In this document: positions 1-5,403 of the stretch, piece by piece
Layout of the letters: each line of letters starts with the position of its first letter
Position numbering within the stretch: position 1 is the stretch's first letter
Made by a program: the position numbers and the translations under genes
Assembly (NCBI GenBank): GCA_024638355.1
Contig: JAHEKO010000110.1
Span: forward strand, 1 to 5,403
Direction of reading: 5' to 3'
Length of the DNA: 5,403 bases
Source of the DNA: Acidobacteriota bacterium
Lineage (GTDB): Bacteria; Acidobacteriota; Thermoanaerobaculia; Multivoradales; JAHEKO01
The notes under the pieces: model-generated
Told to the model about the DNA's origin: nothing
What the model saw: the letters and a program-made list of their open reading frames with translations, nothing else
Databases searched by the model: none

Positions 1-1908
<1,908 letters not shown>

Positions 1909-1912
<4 letters not shown>

Positions 1913-3309
1913 GCACGCTCCACCGCGGGCACATCTTCCACCTGACGGGCAGCCCCACGGTGACGGAGGCGGCCGACGCGCTCGTCGAGATCCCCGACGG
2001 CGCCCTGCTGATCGACGACGACGGCCGCATCGAGTGGTGCGGGCGCTTCGGCGAGCGGCCGCAGCGCACCGGGGCGCCGGTCGAGATCGTCGACCACGGC
2101 GACGCCTTCCTGCTGCCCGGCTTCGTCGACACCCACATCCACTTTCCGCAGGTCAACTCGATCGACGCCTACGGCGGCGGCCAGCTCCTCGAGTGGCTGA
2201 ACAGCTGCATCTTCCCCGCCGAGGCCCGCTTCGCCGACGCCGAGTTCGCCGCCGGCGCCGCCCGCGAGTTCTGCCACCGCCTGATCTCGGCCGGCACCAC
2301 CACCTCGCTGGTCTTCGGCTCCGCCTTCCCGGTCGCCCAGGAGGCGCTGTTCGGCGAGTACCACAAGCGCGGCCTGCGCGGCGTCATCGGCCGCGGCATC
2401 CAGACCGTCGGTCCCGAGGCCGCCGCGCCGCTCATCACCGGCGAAGACGACGCCATCCGGCTCACCCGGGAGGAGATCGAGCGCTGGCATCCCAAGACGC
2501 CCGAGGAGGCGAACCAAGCGCTGGTCTACGCCGCGATCGTGCCCCGCTTCTCGCTGTCGGTGACCACGCGCACCCTGGCGGCGCTGGGCGAGCTCTACGA
2601 CCACTATCGCGACGCCGGCGTCTACTTCACCTCGCATCTCAACGAGAACAACCGGTCGGGCGACGGCGAGATCGCCGCCGTGCTCGAGCTGTTCGAGGTC
2701 GAGAGCTACCTCGACACCTACGACGGCCGCTTCCTGCCCGGCAGCAAGCGGGGTGGCTCGAGCCTGCTCGGCCGCCGCAGCGTGATGGCGCACTGCGTCC
2801 ACTGCACCGACGCCGAGCTCGCCCGCATGGCCGAGGTCGAGACCTCTATCGCCCACTGCCCGAACTCGCAGCTCTTCCTGGGCAGCGGCACCATGCCCTG
2901 GAATCGCACCGTCGCGGCGGGCGTCAACATCGCCGCCGGCACCGACTTCGCCGCCGGCGACAGCTGGTTCATGCCCTACGTGCTCAACACCGCCTTCAAG
3001 GCGCACATCAGCGAGCCCGAGCCCGACGGCGTCTCGCTCCACCCCGCCCAGCTCCTCCACCTCGGCACCCTCGCCGGCGCCCGCGCCCTCGACCTCGAGG
3101 ACCGCATCGGCAACTTCGACCCTGGCAAAGAGGCCGACATGGTGGTGATCGACCCGGCACAGTGGGAGCCGCTGGCCAACAGCCTCGAGTGGGGCCTGCG
3201 GGCCGACGACCCGGTCAAGCAGACCCACGGCCGGCTGTTCACCCTCTTGATGGCGTGCAACGAGGTCGCGGTCGCCGAGACCTACGTGCGCGGGCGGCGG
3301 CTGCGCTAG
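1909..3309 (+). CDS. guaD: Guanine deaminase (guanine aminohydrolase)
   Basis: This is a zinc-dependent amidohydrolase that hydrolyses guanine to xanthine and ammonia, feeding the xanthine dehydrogenase encoded just upstream. It has 466 residues, normal for the family. An N-terminal beta-sandwich segment (about 1-70) leads into the TIM barrel. Metal and catalytic residues are visible: H76 and H78 in DTHIHFPQ, H243 with general acid/base E246 in SHLNEN, H295 in MAHCVH, and D346 in GTDFAAGD. The guanine-contacting Q81 and R213 (PRFSLS) correspond to Gln87 and Arg213 of the human enzyme. SIAHCPNSQLFLGSG (about 315-329) is the family's conserved strand-loop. The H295 to D346 spacing of 51 equals the human spacing. 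The ATG at 1909 is chosen because it overlaps the xdhB stop (ATGA) and gives a normal N-terminus; only a weak purine-rich stretch precedes it, so coupling to xdhB is likely. About 13 extra residues lie between the H243 and H295 ligands compared with human. Other amidohydrolases (SsnA/TrzN-like) are less likely given Q81, R213 and the neighbour. Confidence 0.95.
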
Positions 3310-3315
3310 CTTGAC

Positions 3316-3348
3316 CTTCTCGCCGGCACTCCGGCGCCGCGGCGAGAC
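3316..3348. terminator. Possible bidirectional hairpin between convergent genes
   Basis: The 47-base gap between the guaD stop and the convergent minus-strand stop holds a perfect 8-base inverted repeat, TCTCGCCG (3318-3325) with CGGCGAGA (3340-3347). Nested in it is an overlapping alternative stem, CGCCGG (3321-3326) with CCGGCG (3331-3336), around a CACT loop. The two stems compete for the same left-arm bases. Neither strand has a T-run after the hairpin, so it is not a canonical Rho-independent terminator. In such GC-rich sequence inverted repeats arise easily, but the position between two converging genes supports a role in ending transcription on either strand. Confidence 0.45.
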
Positions 3349-3356
3349 CGCGAGAG

Positions 3357-3548
3357 TCACTCCGCCAGCGACGGATCGATCTCGATCGTGAGCTCGGCGT
3401 CGCTCTCGACCGTGAACGGCCCCTCGATTGCCACCCACACCCCGGCGCGAAACACCGCGCTCCCCGCCGGACCGAGGATCTCGAAGCCGGGGCCCGCCAC
3501 CAGCGAGTTACAGGACTCGAAGAGCTCGGGGCTCGACACCTGCTGGGC
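3357..3548 (-). other. C-terminal 'FRAG' module of the minus-strand protein
   Basis: The last 63 residues or so contain, in order, SCNSL, AGPGFEI, AVFRAGVWVAI, an FTVESDAELTIEI stretch and the terminal IDPSLAE. I recall similar short C-terminal modules (C-x-S, GPgF, FRAG, SGA) on many exported proteins of Acidobacteriota and related bacteria, where they sit after variable passenger domains. That recollection has not been checked. The repeating strand-length hydrophobic pattern suggests a small beta-solenoid or beta-sandwich. A role as a cell-surface or sorting module is inference only. Confidence 0.5.
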
Positions 3549-5403
3549 GGGCAATGTCGTGTCGCAGAGCTGGAACACGGCTTCGAGCGTCCGGTCCCGG
3601 TCCATCAGCGTCGCGTACTGTTCCGACGTCCCGACCTCGGCTCCCCCCTCCTTCCAGCGCACGAACTTCGACAGCGGGGCGGCCTCGGCGGTCAGCTCGA
3701 CCGAGGTGCCGTCGCCGTAGGCGCCCTGGCAGTCCGGAGCGCAGTCGACGCCGCTCGGATCGCTCGCTACACGGCCGTCGCCCAGACCCGAGCGCACCAG
3801 GTCGAGGGTGGCGACCGGCAGCGGGGCGTCGCCCGGCGCCTGGGTGGCGGCCAGGGCATCGCTCGGCGTGCCCGCCTCGAGGATGCCGAGGGTCGCGGTG
3901 CGCTCGGCCGGCGCGCCGTTGGCTTCGAACGAGAAGCTGAACATCGTTCCCCAGTCGAGCGCGTTGCTCGACGGATCGCCGGGCGGGGTCTGCCAGAAGA
4001 TCTCGGTGGGGGTCACCGTCGCCGCCCAGTCGTTGGTCGGGTCGTCGTCGCCGTCGTAGAAGGTCGGATCCGACACCGTGATCCCGGCGGGAAGCGGCAC
4101 CGAGAGCGACCGTAACCGGCGGTCGAGATCGAAGTTGGCGAGGGCGTAGTCGTAGCGGTAGAGGCCGGTCGGCGACGGCGTCGAGCGCGCGGCCAGCTCG
4201 ACCTCGGAGCCCGAGATGGGGACCACGGTCGCCGAAGCCGCGGGACCGGGCGCCGCGCGGTCGACCCAGGCGTCGAGCGCCGGCCCCTGAGCCAAGCCGG
4301 AGTCCACGAACGGAAAGCTCCAGCCCGACGTGAACGTAGGCGTCACCTCGCGGAAGCCCATGCTGTTGAAGATGTCGATGTCGCCCGCGGTCACGTACCA
4401 GGCCTCGATGAAGTAGCGCGCTCCCGGGGTCTGGAGGTCGGCGTCGCGCAGGGTCAAGCGGTGCTCGAGCTCGTCGGGGTGATCGATGTCGCCGTGGTGG
4501 TCGCGGAAGTCGTCGGCGGGATCGCCGTCGAAGTGCGAGCCGAGGGTGTCCCAGGTGCCGGTCGACGCTTCGATCTCGTCGCGGGGCGCCAGGTTGAGCC
4601 GCTGCTTGTTGGTGTAGGCGGAGTAGAAGTCCTCGCAGCCGTCGAAGAGGATCTGGTCGGGCTGGCACGGCGGGCAGCTGGTGTTGGCCGAGAAGAACGC
4701 GTGCTTGACGTCCGAGCGGCCGATCTGACGGAACGTGCTGCCGGCCAGCCGGTAGACGTTCATCACCAGGAAAGGGTGCGGCCCGACCGCCGCCGGATCG
4801 CCGCCGCCGTCGGGCACGATCGGCCGGAACCAGGGCACGTCGGCGACGCCGACGTTGCGCAGGCCCACCCCCGGCGCGACGGCCACGCGCGTGCCGTCGT
4901 GGTGAATCTCGTCGAGAGCGGTGATCAGGAAGAGCTCGACGTCGACGTCGCCGTCGTAGTCGGGGGTGCAGGCAGGCTCGGAGCCGCGCGGCGCCTCGCC
5001 GGGCACGAGCCCGAGGCGCACGTGCGCGGCGCCGACCAGCTTCCCCGCGAGCTCCGGGTTGCCGAGCTCCTCGGCCAGCGCCTCGGCGATGCGCAGGTCC
5101 ATGTTGAGGAAGGCGTACTCGCCGCGATCGAGATAGAGGGTCGTATGCGGACCGTCGAGAAAGAGCGCCGCCTCGCCGCCGGCGGGCCCGAGATCGAAGG
5201 TCCGCGGCGGCGGCGCCGGCCGCAGCTCGAAGCGCTGTAGCGAGCGCCGGCCTTCGGCCCAGACCAGATCGAAGCCGCCGTCGTGCGGAAGCCGCCCACC
5301 GGCGAAGCCCTGGAGCGAGCCGTACGGACCGAGGAGATCGAGCCGCGCGTCCGGCCGCACCCGGAAGGCGAGCGCCTCGGGCTCTTCTCCCGGAGCGGTG
5401 GGA
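3357..5403 (-). CDS. Large modular, probably exported protein of unknown function, 5' partial
   Basis: I do not recognise a named function. The minus-strand frame is open from the right edge to the TGA at 3357-3359, with about 681 codons visible. A GTG at 5358-5360 is a possible start but has no near Shine-Dalgarno and no signal peptide after it, so the true start probably lies outside the window. Residues are numbered from that GTG. Residues 1-370 form an uncharacterised region with a CPPC pair (C229, C232), C242, aromatic motifs, a D/H-rich stretch at 277-300, and the motif RYFIEAWYVTAGD (315-327). Residues 380-510 look like a beta-rich domain containing NALDWGTMFSFSF. Residues about 525-597 match a divergent InlB B-repeat: a GxGxVxSxPxGxDCxxxC start, then GTSVELTAEA, FVRWKEGG and a final EAVF. 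Residues about 605-667 form a short module ending with ESCNSL, GPGFEI, FRAGVWVAI and AELTIEIDPSLAE. The InlB-type repeat and paired cysteines suggest an extracytoplasmic protein. It converges on guaD and shares no evident pathway with it. Confidence 0.85.
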   Translation of the reverse strand, partial: PTAPGEEPEALAFRVRPDARLDLLGPYGSLQGFAGGRLPHDGGFDLVWAEGRRSLQRFELRPAPPPRTFDLGPAGGEAALFLDGPHTTLYLDRGEYAFLNMDLRIAEALAEELGNPELAGKLVGAAHVRLGLVPGEAPRGSEPACTPDYDGDVDVELFLITALDEIHHDGTRVAVAPGVGLRNVGVADVPWFRPIVPDGGGDPAAVGPHPFLVMNVYRLAGSTFRQIGRSDVKHAFFSANTSCPPCQPDQILFDGCEDFYSAYTNKQRLNLAPRDEIEASTGTWDTLGSHFDGDPADDFRDHHGDIDHPDELEHRLTLRDADLQTPGARYFIEAWYVTAGDIDIFNSMGFREVTPTFTSGWSFPFVDSGLAQGPALDAWVDRAAPGPAASATVVPISGSEVELAARSTPSPTGLYRYDYALANFDLDRRLRSLSVPLPAGITVSDPTFYDGDDDPTNDWAATVTPTEIFWQTPPGDPSSNALDWGTMFSFSFEANGAPAERTATLGILEAGTPSDALAATQAPGDAPLPVATLDLVRSGLGDGRVASDPSGVDCAPDCQGAYGDGTSVELTAEAAPLSKFVRWKEGGAEVGTSEQYATLMDRDRTLEAVFQLCDTTLPAQQVSSPELFESCNSLVAGPGFEILGPAGSAVFRAGVWVAIEGPFTVESDAELTIEIDPSLAE
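3570..3788 (-). other. Divergent InlB B-repeat-like domain in the minus-strand protein
   Basis: This covers residues about 525-597 of the minus-strand protein (counted from the GTG at 5360). The pattern is a GDGRVASDPSG start, a DCAPDC cysteine pair, GTSVELTAEA, then FVRWKEGG and an EAVF end. This is the layout of the divergent InlB-type bacterial repeat found in exported surface proteins: a short beta-sheet fold with a probable disulfide. The usual GxCxGxxxCxVxM second half is altered here, with EGGAEVGTSEQYATLM in its place and no second cysteine pair. Family assignment is by eye from the motif pattern. Confidence 0.7.

Noticed and set aside
2034..3314. A 426-codon frame overlapping guaD on the same strand
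   Set aside because: It is an Arg/Pro/His-rich shadow; the guaD frame carries the complete set of zinc ligands.
4461..5240. A 259-codon open frame on the plus strand opposite the minus-strand protein
   Set aside because: The translation is a Val/Ala/Arg/Glu-rich shadow with no recognisable motif, whereas the minus-strand frame has domains, cysteine pairs and normal composition.
5358..5360. GTG as the start of the minus-strand gene
   Set aside because: There is no well-placed Shine-Dalgarno and no signal peptide follows, while the frame stays open to the window edge. A start outside the window is more likely, though this GTG cannot be fully excluded.

Overview
This is a very GC-rich bacterial window holding three protein genes packed almost end to end. 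Two lie on the plus strand, one lies on the minus strand, and both outer genes run off the window edges. The GC-rich third codon positions fit a high-GC lineage. The modular, probably secreted minus-strand protein (a long uncharacterised N-terminal part, a divergent InlB-type repeat and a short 'FRAG' C-terminal module) is of a kind I associate with Acidobacteriota, Planctomycetota and similar environmental bacteria. That placement is recollection and inference; Myxococcota or a high-GC proteobacterium cannot be excluded.

Layout. Positions 1-1912 (+) encode the molybdenum-binding subunit of xanthine dehydrogenase (xdhB), lacking roughly its first 140 residues. Positions 1909-3309 (+) encode a complete guanine deaminase (guaD) whose ATG overlaps the xdhB stop codon (ATGA). 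Positions 3310-3356 are a 47-base gap between convergent genes and contain inverted repeats that could form a terminator without a U tract. Positions 3357-5403 (-) encode the C-terminal part of a large multi-domain protein of unknown function, with its 5' end beyond the right edge.

How the genes work together. GuaD deaminates guanine to xanthine, and xanthine dehydrogenase oxidises xanthine (and hypoxanthine) to urate, so the two plus-strand genes encode consecutive steps of purine catabolism and are very probably translationally coupled. The FAD/iron-sulfur subunit (xdhA) is expected upstream, outside the window. No XdhC-type cofactor maturation gene follows guaD. The minus-strand gene faces the operon and shows no functional link to it.

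I found no RNA genes, mobile elements, CRISPR arrays or tandem repeats. There is no clear previously undescribed system here. The least-understood item is the minus-strand protein.
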